Positions 1 to 8,037 of a stretch of 64,000 bases of DNA are shown piece by piece. This stretch comes from Microbacterium sp. YJN-G (GTDB taxonomy: Bacteria > Actinomycetota > Actinomycetes > Actinomycetales > Microbacteriaceae), in assembly GCF_015040615.1 (NCBI RefSeq), contig NZ_CP060402.1, positions 1,860,001-1,924,000 of the forward strand. Direction: 5' to 3'. The notes below the pieces were generated by a model that was not told the DNA's origin, did no database searches, and saw nothing but the letters and a program-made list of their open reading frames with translations. Both the position numbers and the translations under genes were made by a program. Position 1 is the first letter of the stretch. Each line of letters opens with the position of its first letter.

Positions 1-1456
1 CGCGTTCGATCGCGACGTCGGCTGTGCGAGGCAGATCGGCGAGCCGCACGCGGGTCGCGGTCTGGCCGTCGCCGGCATCCGCGGCGGGATGCTGCGCACG
101 CTGCGGCTCGCGCGCATCGCGAGCGGAGTCGGATGCTCCGCGCGCGGCGCGCTGCACCTGCTGATGCACGGCGGTGGGGTCCATGCCCAGACGCCGCGCG
201 AGGACGCGCTCGTAGCCCGGCCGCAGCAGCTCGTCGCGGATCTCGGCCACGATGGGCGCGGCGGCGCGCAGCGCGCCCACCTGCCCTTCGACGGTCGACA
301 GGTCGTAGCCTGCGAGCTTGCGGTCGATCGCGAACTCGAACATCGGCACCTTGGCGTCCATCAGCCCGCGCACGGCCGCATCACCGCGTGTGAGGCGCAG
401 GTCGCAGGGGTCGAGGCCGTCCGGGGCCACCGCGACGAAGGTCTGTGCGGTGAACCGCGAGTCCTCGGAGAACGCTCGCAGCGCCGCCTTCTGCCCCGCC
501 TCGTCGCCGTCGAAGGTGAAGACCACCTCGCCGGCCGCCGAGTCGTCGCCCATCACGCGGCGCAGCACCTTGATGTGCTCGGCGGCGAACGCCGTGCCGC
601 AGGTCGCGATCGCCGTGGTCACCCCGGCCAGGTGGCAGGCCATCACATCCGTGTACCCCTCGACGACGACGACCCGCCGCGGGTCGCCGCGGGCGATGTC
701 GCGCTTGGCGAGGTCGAGCCCGTAGAGCACCTGCGTCTTCTTGTACAGCGGCGTCTCGGGGGTGTTCAGGTACTTCGGCCCCTGATCGTCGTCGTAGAGC
801 TTGCGTGCCCCGAAGCCGATGGTCTGCCCGGTGACATCGCGGATCGGCCAGATCAGGCGTCCGCGGAAGCGGTCGTACACCCCGCGCTGTCCCGTCGAGA
901 CGAGGCCCGCCGTGCTGAGCTCGTCGCGCGTGAAGCCCTGTGCGTTCAGCGCCTTGAGCATGTTGTCCCAGCCGCGCGGCGCGTAGCCGACGCCGAAGTG
1001 CGCAGCGGCTCCCGCGTCGAAGCCCCGCTCGCCGAGGAAGCGCCGCGCCGTCTCGGCCTCAGGGCTGAGCAGCTGCCCGCGGAAGTACTCGGCCGCCGCG
1101 GTGTTCGCCGCGTACAGGCGGCTGCGGCCGCTCGTCTCGGGGGCGGCGCCGCCGTCCTCGTAGTGCAGCGCGTAGCCGATGCGGCCCGCGAGGCGCTCGA
1201 CGGCCTCGGTGAAGCTGACATGGTCGAGCTCACGCAGGAACGAGTAGACGTCGCCGGAGGCACCGCATCCGAAGCAGTGGTAGAAGCCCACCTGCGGGCG
1301 GACGTGGAAGCTCGGGCTCTTCTCGTCGTGGAAGGGGCACAGCCCCTTCATCGACCCGACGCCGGCGGACTTCAGCGCCACGCGCTCGCCGACGATGTCG
1401 GCGATGTTCGTGCGGGATTTGACCTCTTCGACGTCGGACTGCCGGATGCGGGGCAT
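1..1456 (-). CDS. dnaG: DNA primase DnaG (3' end beyond the window)
   Basis: DnaG makes the RNA primers for lagging-strand synthesis at the replication fork. About 485 residues are visible; the family is usually 600-650, so the C-terminal helicase-binding part lies outside the left edge. The N-terminal CHC2 zinc finger is intact, with ligands C40, H43 (CPFH) and C61, C64 (CFGC). The Toprim core shows VVVVEGYTDVMA followed by FDGDEAGQ, the acidic metal-binding residues. The ATG at 1456 overlaps the stop of dgt as TGATG, so the two genes are probably translationally coupled. The dgt-dnaG order is common in actinobacteria. Confidence 0.95.
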   Translation of the reverse strand, partial: MPRIRQSDVEEVKSRTNIADIVGERVALKSAGVGSMKGLCPFHDEKSPSFHVRPQVGFYHCFGCGASGDVYSFLRELDHVSFTEAVERLAGRIGYALHYEDGGAAPETSGRSRLYAANTAAAEYFRGQLLSPEAETARRFLGERGFDAGAAAHFGVGYAPRGWDNMLKALNAQGFTRDELSTAGLVSTGQRGVYDRFRGRLIWPIRDVTGQTIGFGARKLYDDDQGPKYLNTPETPLYKKTQVLYGLDLAKRDIARGDPRRVVVVEGYTDVMACHLAGVTTAIATCGTAFAAEHIKVLRRVMGDDSAAGEVVFTFDGDEAGQKAALRAFSEDSRFTAQTFVAVAPDGLDPCDLRLTRGDAAVRGLMDAKVPMFEFAIDRKLAGYDLSTVEGQVGALRAAAPIVAEIRDELLRPGYERVLARRLGMDPTAVHQQVQRAARGASDSARDAREPQRAQHPAADAGDGQTATRVRLADLPRTADVAIER

Positions 1457-2838
1457 CAGACGGCCCCTTCGACGGGCACGCGGGTCGCCGGGCGACGGTG
1501 TGCGCCGGGGCGCACGTGGCGGGGCGTCCAGATGCCGACCTCAGCGGGGTCGATCTCGCCCACCAGGCGGTTGTGCCAGTCGACGGCGGTCTGGTCGGTG
1601 AGGCTGGCGACCTGGTCGACGACCACGCGGGCGCGTTCGGCATCCGTCGTCGCGGCGACGAAGTCGGCGGCGAATGCGGGCTCGAGCACGTCGGCGCCGG
1701 CCGACCACAGCGCGTCCGTCGACCACAGGGCGTCCGCGAGCCGGGTGAGCACGCGGCGCTGCTCCTTGTAGACGCCCTTGCGGGCGTCGATGGTCACGAT
1801 GGCCTGCCCCATGATGCCCTTGAGCACGGCGATCTCGGACTCGACCACGCGGGGCACGACGACGTGGCCGTGATAGCGGGCGAGGGACGGCCCCGGGTAC
1901 GCCTCCCGGGTCGCTGCGACCGAGGCGCGGGCGAAGCGGCCGATGAGGTCGCTGGTGAGGTTCTTCAGGCGTGCCAGGTCGCGGCGCGAACGGTCGAAGG
2001 TGTTCAGCCACATCGGCTGCCGGGTGAGCCGGTACAGCGCGTCGGCGAGTTCCTCGCGGGTGAAGTCGTAGCCCACCCACTGCTGGATGCGGCTGACCAG
2101 GGCGTCGTGCTCGGCGGGGTCGGAGAGGTGGGCGATGTCGAGGTAGCCGTTGACGATGGCGTCCTCGAAGTCGTGCACCGAGTATCCGATGTCGTCGGAG
2201 AGGTCCATGATCTCGGCCTCGATGCAGCGCAGCCGGCCGGGTGCGCCGTCGCGCATCCACCGGAAGACCGGCTCGTCGTCGGGGTACACGCCGAACTTCA
2301 GCCGTCCACCCGGGTCGGGCAGCGGGCTGTCGACGGTCCACGGGTACTTGCAGGTCGCATCCAGGCTCGCCCTGGTGAGGTTCAGCCCGACGGAGTGGTC
2401 GCTGTCGTCGAGCACCTTCGCCTCGAGGCGCGTGAGGATGCGCAGCGACTGCGCGTTGCCCTCGAACCCGCCGATGTCGGCGGCCCAGTCGTTCAGCGCC
2501 CGCTCGCCGTTGTGCCCGAACGGCGGATGGCCGAGGTCGTGGCTGAGGCAGGCGGTGTCGACGACATCGGCCGAGACACCGAGGGCGCTCGCGAGCTCGC
2601 GGCCGACCTGCGCGACCTCGAGAGAATGCGTGAGCCGGTTGCGGGCGAAGTCGGCGGTACTGGCGGGGCTGAGCACCTGGGTCTTCGCAGCGAGGCGCCG
2701 CAGCGCGGCCGAATGCAGCACGCGGGCGCGGTCGCGCGAGAAGTCGTCGCGCTCGGAGCGGTGGGTCTCTGAGAAGAAGCGTTCCGCGTCGTGCTGGTCG
2801 TATCCCGCCGGCACGCGGGCGGAAGGCTCAGCCACCAC
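1456..2838 (-). CDS. dgt: dGTPase-like HD-domain triphosphohydrolase
   Basis: Members of this family hydrolyse dNTPs, classically dGTP, to the deoxynucleoside and triphosphate, and so adjust nucleotide pools. The 460-residue protein has the HD signature: H71 in LTHSLEVAQVG, then H100-D101 in LSHDLGHPPFGH, and a later DDIGYSVHD metal site. The start is GTG at 2838, overlapping the end of dusB by 11 bases. The dusB-dgt-dnaG run on one strand looks like a single operon. Substrate choice (dGTP or all dNTPs) cannot be read from sequence. Confidence 0.93.
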   Translation of the reverse strand: MVAEPSARVPAGYDQHDAERFFSETHRSERDDFSRDRARVLHSAALRRLAAKTQVLSPASTADFARNRLTHSLEVAQVGRELASALGVSADVVDTACLSHDLGHPPFGHNGERALNDWAADIGGFEGNAQSLRILTRLEAKVLDDSDHSVGLNLTRASLDATCKYPWTVDSPLPDPGGRLKFGVYPDDEPVFRWMRDGAPGRLRCIEAEIMDLSDDIGYSVHDFEDAIVNGYLDIAHLSDPAEHDALVSRIQQWVGYDFTREELADALYRLTRQPMWLNTFDRSRRDLARLKNLTSDLIGRFARASVAATREAYPGPSLARYHGHVVVPRVVESEIAVLKGIMGQAIVTIDARKGVYKEQRRVLTRLADALWSTDALWSAGADVLEPAFAADFVAATTDAERARVVVDQVASLTDQTAVDWHNRLVGEIDPAEVGIWTPRHVRPGAHRRPATRVPVEGAV

Positions 2839-3991
2839 TGTTCTCGATCTCCGCTCCGCGCATCATCGCGCCGACGCCCTCGCCGATCTCGCGGGAGTCG
2901 AGCCACCCCTCGGGCAGGGCGGTGCGCTTGGGCGAGCCCGCGCGTCCGCGCTGTCCCTCGGCGCCGACACCGGGGTAGGGCGCGTCGCCCAGGGTGCCGA
3001 GCAGGTCGTCGATCTCCTGCAGCGTCGAGGCGCGGGCCAGTGCCGCGCGCAGCTCGCCGCCGACCGGATAGCCCTTGAAGTACCAGGCGACGTGCTTGCG
3101 GATGTCCTTGCATCCGCGGTCCTCGTCCTCGAAGAACTCCACCAGCAGCTCGGCGTGGCGACGGAACGCCTGCGCGACGAACTGCAGGGTCGCGTCGACC
3201 TTCGGGCCGGCCGGCGCCTCGCCCGGGCCGAGGGCGTCGGCGAGCTCGCCGAACAGCCAGGGGCGCCCCAGGCATCCGCGGCCGACGACGACGCCGTCGC
3301 AGCCGGTCTCGTCCATCATCCGCACCGCGTCGTCGGCCGACCAGATGTCGCCGTTCCCGAGCACGGGGATGCTGGTGACCGCCTGCTTCAGCTCGCCGAT
3401 CGCGCTCCAGTCGGCGTGGCCCGAGTAGTACTCGGATGCCGTGCGCGCGTGCAGCGCGACCGCTGCCGCACCCGCGTCCTCGGCGGCGCGGCCGGCGTCG
3501 AGGAAGGTGAGGTGGTCGCGGTTGATGCCCTTGCGCATCTTGACCGTCAGCGGCACATCGCCCGCAGCCTTGACCGCACGGTCGACGATGTCGGCGAACA
3601 GGCCGATCTTCCACGGAAGAGCCGCTCCCCCGCCCTTGCGGGTGACCTTGGGCACGGGGCATCCGAAGTTCAGGTCGATGTGGTCGGCGCGGTCCTCGGC
3701 GACGATGATGCGCACCGCCTCGGCGATGGTCGCCGGGTCGACTCCGTACAGCTGGATCGAGCGCGGGGTCTCGCTCTCGTGGTGCTGGATGAGCCGCATC
3801 GTGATCGCGTTGCGCTCGACCAGTGCGCGCGAGGTGATCATCTCGCTGACGTACAGGCCGGCGCCGTACTCGCGGCACAGGCGGCGGAAGGCGGTGTTGG
3901 TGATGCCCGCCATGGGAGCGAGCACGACGGGCACGTCGAGGTCGATCGGTCCGATGCGCAGCGCGGGCGCGGATGCAGTGGCGAGAGTCAT
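2828..3991 (-). CDS. dusB: tRNA-dihydrouridine synthase (DusB type)
   Basis: FMN-dependent reductase that converts uridine to dihydrouridine in the D-loop of tRNAs. The TIM-barrel N-terminus shows VVLAPMAGITNTAFRRL, and the catalytic cysteine is C111 in NFGCPVPKVTRKGGG. At 387 residues it is somewhat longer than E. coli DusB, as is usual in actinobacteria. The ATG at 3991 follows GGAGGGG. A GAGAAT box at 4001-4006 lies nine bases upstream, which suggests a very short leader. It is the first gene of the dusB-dgt-dnaG operon and diverges from the peroxidase gene. Confidence 0.93.
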   Translation of the reverse strand: MTLATASAPALRIGPIDLDVPVVLAPMAGITNTAFRRLCREYGAGLYVSEMITSRALVERNAITMRLIQHHESETPRSIQLYGVDPATIAEAVRIIVAEDRADHIDLNFGCPVPKVTRKGGGAALPWKIGLFADIVDRAVKAAGDVPLTVKMRKGINRDHLTFLDAGRAAEDAGAAAVALHARTASEYYSGHADWSAIGELKQAVTSIPVLGNGDIWSADDAVRMMDETGCDGVVVGRGCLGRPWLFGELADALGPGEAPAGPKVDATLQFVAQAFRRHAELLVEFFEDEDRGCKDIRKHVAWYFKGYPVGGELRAALARASTLQEIDDLLGTLGDAPYPGVGAEGQRGRAGSPKRTALPEGWLDSREIGEGVGAMMRGAEIENSGG

Positions 3992-4038
3992 GTCCCCTCC
4001 ATTCTCCCAGACGACGGCCGAGCGGGGGCTCAGCGACC

Positions 4039-4044
4039 TAGGCT
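4039..4044 (+). promoter_or_regulatory. -10 box TAGGCT, leaderless start
   Basis: TAGGCT ends exactly six bases before the ATG at 4051, and no ribosome-binding site is present. This favours ATG 4051 over the in-frame GTG at 4045, which would fall in the -10/start spacer. Confidence 0.6.
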
Positions 4045-4050
4045 GTGGAT

Positions 4051-4554
4051 ATGACCGACTCGACGATCCGTCAGATCCCGTTCTCAGACGCCTCCGGCGC
4101 GCAGAAGACCCTCGACGACTACGGCTCCGGAGCGGTGCTCATCGTCAACGTCGCCTCGCGCTGCGGCAACACCCCGCAGTACGAGCAGCTCGAGCAGCTG
4201 CAGCGCGCCTACGGCGAGCGGGGCCTGACGGTGCTGGGCTTCCCGTGCAACCAGTTCATGGGCCAGGAGCCGGGGACGATGGCCGAGATCCTCGAGTTCT
4301 GCTCGACGACGTACGGGGTGACCTTCCCGGTGAACGACAAGGTCAAGGTCAACGGCCGCAACGCCCACGAGCTGTTCAAGGCGCTCAAGCAGACGCCGGA
4401 TGCCCAGGGCAAGGCCGGCCGCGTGGAGTGGAACTTCGAAAAGTTCCTCGTCGGCCCCGACGGTTCGGTGCAGCGCTTCCGTCCCAAGCAGCTTCCCGAC
4501 GCTCCCGAGGTCGTCTCGGCGATCGAGGATGCACTGACCGCATCCGGCCGCTGA
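4051..4554 (+). CDS. Glutathione peroxidase family (thiol peroxidase)
   Basis: Reduces hydrogen peroxide or lipid hydroperoxides. In bacteria the electron donor is usually thioredoxin, or mycothiol in actinobacteria (inference). Length is 167 residues, normal for the family. The catalytic tetrad positions are visible: C38 in NVASRCGNT (cysteine in place of selenocysteine), the glutamine in GFPCNQFMGQEPG, and the tryptophan and asparagine of WNFEKF. A second cysteine in FPCNQ is the usual resolving residue of thioredoxin-type members. The transcript appears leaderless. The gene stands alone, divergent from dusB. Confidence 0.92.
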   Translation: MTDSTIRQIPFSDASGAQKTLDDYGSGAVLIVNVASRCGNTPQYEQLEQLQRAYGERGLTVLGFPCNQFMGQEPGTMAEILEFCSTTYGVTFPVNDKVKVNGRNAHELFKALKQTPDAQGKAGRVEWNFEKFLVGPDGSVQRFRPKQLPDAPEVVSAIEDALTASGR

Positions 4555-4682
4555 ACGGCATCCGGATCCGTTTGCGCGCCAACCGGCGCGTGTCGTTCAT
4601 CCATGCGTCGATCGCACGCCACCTCGGCTTCCTAGGGTCACCGCCGGCGGACTTCCAGCCACCGCCGTACAGGAGAACCAGG

Positions 4683-5891
4683 ATGCCTGACCGTATGCCC
4701 ATGAGCCGACGTGCCGTGATCACCGCCGGCGCGCTCGGCGCCGTCGCAGCCGCACTGCCGCTCGGCGCCCACGCCGCAGCCGCGAGCGACGCCTCCCTGT
4801 CCACCCCCGTCTCGGGGCGTCCGGGACCGCAGGCGCCGCGTCTGCGCTTCCGCTCCGACGGGACCTTCAAGGTCGTGCAGTTCAACGACACACAGGATGA
4901 CGAGCGCACCGACCGGCGCACCGTCGAGCTGATGGAGAAGGTGCTCGACCAGGAGAAGCCCGATTTCGTCGTCATCAACGGCGATGTCATCACGGGCGGC
5001 TGCGAGACCCGTCTCGCGGTCAAGCAGGCGATCAACAACGTGGTCTGGCCGATGGAGTCGCGCGGCATCCCGTGGGCGGTCACCTACGGCAACCACGACG
5101 AGGACTCCCTGCCGCAGTCCGGCGTCGATGAGGCCGGGATGCTCGAGATCTACCGGTCGTACGAGTACAACGTGAACGCCGAGAGCACGCGCGGTCTGAC
5201 CGGAACCGGCAACACGATCGTGCCGATCGCGTCGGCGCAGACCAAGCGCGACGCGTTCGAGCTGTGGCTGATCGACTCGGGGCGCTACGCTCCCGGCGCG
5301 ATCAACGGGCAGAACTTCGACGGCTACCCGACCTGGGACTGGCTGCGGATGGACCAGGTCGCCTGGTACCGCGAGCAGTCGCAGCGCCTCGAGAAGCAGC
5401 AGGGACGCAAGGTTCCCGGACTGATGTTCATCCACATCGCCCTCTGGGAGCACCGCTTCATGTGGTGGGGCGGGGTGGACACCCGCACGGCGGCCGACGC
5501 CGCTCGGGGCAAGGCCCGGCACGGCATCGTCGGTGAGCGCAACGAGGACGAGTGCCCCGGCCCGATCAACTCGGGAATGTTCAACGCGATCCTCGAGCGC
5601 GGTGATGTGAAGGGCGTCTTCGTCGGCCACGATCACATCAACGACTACGTGGGCGACTACTACGGCGTCAAGCTCGGCTACGCCCCTGGCACCGGATTCG
5701 GCGCCTACGGCCTTTCGGGTGCGGAGCGCAACCGCATGCGCGGTGGCCGGGTGTTCGAGCTCACCGAGGCGGGCGACGACGTCGCCATCGCGACCCGCGT
5801 CGTGTACGCGCGTGACCTCGGAATCGACCTGACGGCGAACGACCAGCCGATGGAGCCGCTGCCGCTGGCACCGCAGCAGCAGGAGCTCTGA
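4683..5891 (+). CDS. Exported calcineurin-like metallophosphoesterase
   Basis: A 402-residue exported phosphohydrolase. The N-terminus MSRRAVITAGALGAVAAAL, ending in GAHAAAA, is a Tat-type signal with a probable Ala-X-Ala cleavage site near residue 35. The metallophosphatase core shows VVQFNDTQ, VVINGDVITGG, YGNHDED, FIHIALWEH and FVGHDHIND, which together give the dinuclear metal ligands (Asp, Asp, Asn-His, His, His). The aspartate of the first motif sits in FNDTQD rather than the usual DxH. ATG 4683 has AGGAG seven bases upstream. Such proteins are often annotated as purple-acid-phosphatase-like; the substrate is unknown. A strong hairpin follows. Confidence 0.88.
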   Translation: MPDRMPMSRRAVITAGALGAVAAALPLGAHAAAASDASLSTPVSGRPGPQAPRLRFRSDGTFKVVQFNDTQDDERTDRRTVELMEKVLDQEKPDFVVINGDVITGGCETRLAVKQAINNVVWPMESRGIPWAVTYGNHDEDSLPQSGVDEAGMLEIYRSYEYNVNAESTRGLTGTGNTIVPIASAQTKRDAFELWLIDSGRYAPGAINGQNFDGYPTWDWLRMDQVAWYREQSQRLEKQQGRKVPGLMFIHIALWEHRFMWWGGVDTRTAADAARGKARHGIVGERNEDECPGPINSGMFNAILERGDVKGVFVGHDHINDYVGDYYGVKLGYAPGTGFGAYGLSGAERNRMRGGRVFELTEAGDDVAIATRVVYARDLGIDLTANDQPMEPLPLAPQQQEL

Positions 5892-5913
5892 GCGGAGCAC
5901 GCTCCGATATACG

Positions 5914-5948
5914 GACGCGGCAGGATCGGTGGACGATCCTGCCGCGTC
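5914..5948. terminator. Perfect 15-bp hairpin terminator
   Basis: GACGCGGCAGGATCG and its exact complement flank the loop GTGGA. It lies between the convergent phosphoesterase and oxidoreductase genes and could serve both. There is no long T tract, as is common in high-GC genomes. Confidence 0.75.
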
Positions 5949-5971
5949 TGTGATTGCGCGTCTGTGATTGC
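5944..5971. repeat. 14-bp tandem duplication
   Basis: GCGTCTGTGATTGC occurs twice in direct succession, the first copy overlapping the right arm of the hairpin at 5914-5948. It looks like a local slippage duplication. Confidence 0.7.
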
Positions 5972-5981
5972 GCTGTCCTGC

Positions 5982-6656
5982 TCAGGCCTCGGCGGGCTGC
6001 TGCTTCTTCGCCCAGACGTCGCGGATGACGTTCTCGAACGCCTCCGGCGGCTGGGCGCCGCTGACGCCGTACTGTCCATCGATGACGAAGAACGGCACGC
6101 CGTTGATGCCGTAGGCGCGTGCCTGCGCCTGGTCGGCGCGCACGGCCTCGAGGTACTGGGCGGATTCGAGAGCCGAGCGGGTCTCGTCGGGCTCGAGGCC
6201 GATCTCGGCGGCGAGGGCGACGAGGTCGTCGATACGGCCGACGTGCTTGCCCTCGGTGAAGTAGGCGGACATGAGCCGCTCCTCCATCTCGTGCTGCAGG
6301 CCCTTGGCCTTCGCGAAGTGCAGCAGCTCGTGCGCCTTGACCGTGTTGGTGTGCTGCAGCAGGTCGAAGCGGTACTCCAGCCCTGCACCGGCGGCGACGT
6401 TCGTGACGTGGGCGAGCATCTGCTCGACCTGCTCGCGCGGCATCCGCTTGTGACCGGCGAGGAAGTCGACCTCGTCGCCGTCGAAGTCCACCGGGGTGTC
6501 GGGAGACAGCTCGAACGAGTGGAAGGTGATGTCGACCTGCGGTGCGTCGGCGTCAGTGGCGAGTGCCGAGAGACCGGCTTCGAGGTTGCGCTTGCCGATG
6601 TAGCACCAGGGGCAGGCGATGTCGGACCAGATGTCGATCGAGATGGGTTGGCTCAC
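5982..6656 (-). CDS. DsbA-family oxidoreductase (FrnE-like)
   Basis: Thioredoxin-fold protein of the cytosolic FrnE / 2-hydroxychromene-2-carboxylate isomerase branch, predicted to handle disulfides or glutathione-like thiol substrates. The active site is DIACPWCYIGKRN, with CPWC near residues 15-18 from the chosen start. The late VPFFVIDGQYGVSGAQPPE carries the cis-proline loop and the typical FrnE tail. No signal peptide is present, so it acts in the cytoplasm. I prefer GTG 6656 (VSQPISIDIW) to the upstream in-frame TTG 6668. Neither has a clear ribosome-binding site, so the start is uncertain. It converges on the phosphoesterase. Confidence 0.88.
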   Translation of the reverse strand: MSQPISIDIWSDIACPWCYIGKRNLEAGLSALATDADAPQVDITFHSFELSPDTPVDFDGDEVDFLAGHKRMPREQVEQMLAHVTNVAAGAGLEYRFDLLQHTNTVKAHELLHFAKAKGLQHEMEERLMSAYFTEGKHVGRIDDLVALAAEIGLEPDETRSALESAQYLEAVRADQAQARAYGINGVPFFVIDGQYGVSGAQPPEAFENVIRDVWAKKQQPAEA

Positions 6657-6697
6657 ACTCTGTGCCAACCGACGCGATCGCGGATGTATTCCGCTGT

Positions 6698-6703
6698 TAG
6701 CAT
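6698..6703 (+). promoter_or_regulatory. -10 box TAGCAT, leaderless start
   Basis: TAGCAT lies exactly six bases before the GTG at 6710, with no Shine-Dalgarno sequence between. Confidence 0.55.
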
Positions 6704-6709
6704 CTTCGG

Positions 6710-7273
6710 GTGCTCACCGCCGACGATCCCCTGCCGCACCGGCCGGAGCGGATCCTGATCGCGGGGGTGACCGGAGCGGGCAAGACCACGCTGGCTGTGC
6801 GACTCGCCGAGCGCTGGGATCTGGCGCACCACGAGCTGGACGCGCTGCATCACGGGCCAGGATGGACGCCGCGCCCGCAGTTCCTCGATGACGTGCGCGC
6901 CTTCGCCGCCACCGACCGCTGGGTGACCGAGTGGCAGTACACGAGCAAGGGCACGAACGACGTCCTGCCCGGACGGGCCGACCTGCTGGTGTGGCTCGAC
7001 TATCCGTATCCGCTGGTGCGACGCCGGCTGCTGCGCCGTACCTGGCGGCGCCGCATCCTGCGCACGAAGCTGTGGAACGGCAACGTCGAGCCGACGCTCT
7101 GGCAGGCGCTGACGGTGCGCGGCGACGAGAACATCCTCGACTGGCAGAGGCGCACCCGTCACAAGTGGACGGAGCGGATGCCGTCGATCGAGACCGGCTT
7201 CCCCGGTCTGACGATCGTGCGCCTGCGGCATCCGCGCGAGACCGAGCGCTGGCTGAGGGCATCCGTCACATGA
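6710..7273 (+). CDS. P-loop adenylate-kinase-like protein, copy A
   Basis: A 187-residue P-loop NTPase resembling the topology-modulation (FlaR)/adenylate-kinase-like group. The Walker A motif GVTGAGKTT is at residues 19-27. It is followed by the conserved HHELDALHHGPGW and the WVTEWQYTSKG segments, and then by VWLDYPYPLVRRRLLRRT, which is rich in arginines like a kinase lid. Substrate unknown. The stop overlaps the ATG of a close paralogue (ATGA at 7270-7273), so the two are co-translated. Start GTG 6710 is set by the -10 box six bases upstream. Confidence 0.8.
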   Translation: MLTADDPLPHRPERILIAGVTGAGKTTLAVRLAERWDLAHHELDALHHGPGWTPRPQFLDDVRAFAATDRWVTEWQYTSKGTNDVLPGRADLLVWLDYPYPLVRRRLLRRTWRRRILRTKLWNGNVEPTLWQALTVRGDENILDWQRRTRHKWTERMPSIETGFPGLTIVRLRHPRETERWLRASVT

Positions 7274-7845
7274 CCGGGCGGATGCTGGGGGCCGACGACC
7301 CGGTGCCCTTCCGGCCCGCGCGCGTGCTGATCGCCGGTGTCACCCGCTCGGGCAAGACCACGCTCGCTCGGCGCCTCGCGGAACTGTGGGATCTGGATGC
7401 GCACGAGCTGGATGCACTGCACCATGGCCCCGGCTGGCAGCCGCGGCCGGAGTTCCTCGAGGAGGTGCGCGCCTTCGCCGCTGCGGATCGCTGGGTGACC
7501 GAATGGCAGTACACCAGCAAGGGCACCGACGACATCCTCACGCCCCGCGCGCAGCTCGCCGTCTGGCTGGACTATCCGTGGCCGGTGGTGCGGCGCCGGC
7601 TGCTGGCGCGCACGCTGCGCCGCAGCATCCTGCGCACCCGGATGTACAACGGCAACGTCGAAAAGCCGCTGTGGCGGCTGCTGGCCACGCGAGATCCCTA
7701 CGAGAACATCCTCGCGTGGCAGAGTCGCACGCGCGGCTTCTGGACCGAGCGGATGCCGCAGAAGCTCGACCTCTTCCCCCACCTCGTCGTCGTGCGCCTG
7801 CGCCACCCCCGCGAGCTCGACCGCTGGCTCCGCCGGGTCCGCTGA
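7270..7845 (+). CDS. P-loop adenylate-kinase-like protein, copy B
   Basis: A 191-residue paralogue of the preceding gene, clearly a tandem duplicate: nearly every conserved block is shared (ELDALHHGPGW, WVTEWQYTSKGT, VWLDYP, GNVE, TERMP, VVRLRHPRE). Walker A is GVTRSGKTT, with arginine where copy A has glycine. It starts at ATG 7270 inside the stop of copy A. The closely related overlapping pair could form a heterodimer or process two related substrates (inference). Three copies of the 25-bp interspersed repeat follow it. Confidence 0.8.
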   Translation: MTGRMLGADDPVPFRPARVLIAGVTRSGKTTLARRLAELWDLDAHELDALHHGPGWQPRPEFLEEVRAFAAADRWVTEWQYTSKGTDDILTPRAQLAVWLDYPWPVVRRRLLARTLRRSILRTRMYNGNVEKPLWRLLATRDPYENILAWQSRTRGFWTERMPQKLDLFPHLVVVRLRHPRELDRWLRRVR

Positions 7846-7851
7846 CGCACT

Positions 7852-7958
7852 TGGCTCTCTGAGGCTCTCGAAGGGCCAGCACACGCCCGCCCGCTGGGTC
7901 CCTGAGCCTGTCGAAGGGCTGCCCCCTCCCGCTGGGTCCCGGAGCCTGTCGAAGGGCC
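7852..7958. repeat. Three copies of the 25-bp interspersed repeat
   Basis: Copies at 7852-7876 (degenerate), 7895-7919 (consensus) and 7933-7958 (one change) carry TGGGTCCCTGAGCCTGTCG followed by AAGGGC, all in the same orientation, separated by 14-18 bases of unrelated GC-rich spacer. The same element recurs at 11087, 11262, 13597, 27992, 35417 and 39556. It fills the gap between the kinase pair and the HNH gene. Confidence 0.85.
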
Positions 7959-8025
7959 GAGCTGCGCCCCGGAAGTTTCCCGAACTTCTTCTCCCGAACT
8001 CCTACCCTAATTCGAACATCTGTAC

Positions 8026-8031
8026 TACACT
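8026..8031 (+). promoter_or_regulatory. -10 box TACACT before the HNH gene
   Basis: TACACT is six bases upstream of ATG 8038. The spacer GGAGTC could also act as a weak ribosome-binding site, so leaderless and short-leader starts are both possible. Confidence 0.5.
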
Positions 8032-8037
8032 GGAGTC

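Noticed and set aside
89..1771. Long open frames opposite real genes, such as this one and those at 26286-28247 (plus) and 30318-32405 (minus)
   Set aside because: They lie antisense to dnaG/dgt, lepA and the fused ATPase, show Arg/Val/His-rich composition typical of shadow frames in GC-rich DNA, and contain no recognisable motifs.
7852..7958. CRISPR array
   Set aside because: Only three unequal repeat copies with 14-18 base spacers, and the same sequence occurs singly elsewhere; no cas genes are present.
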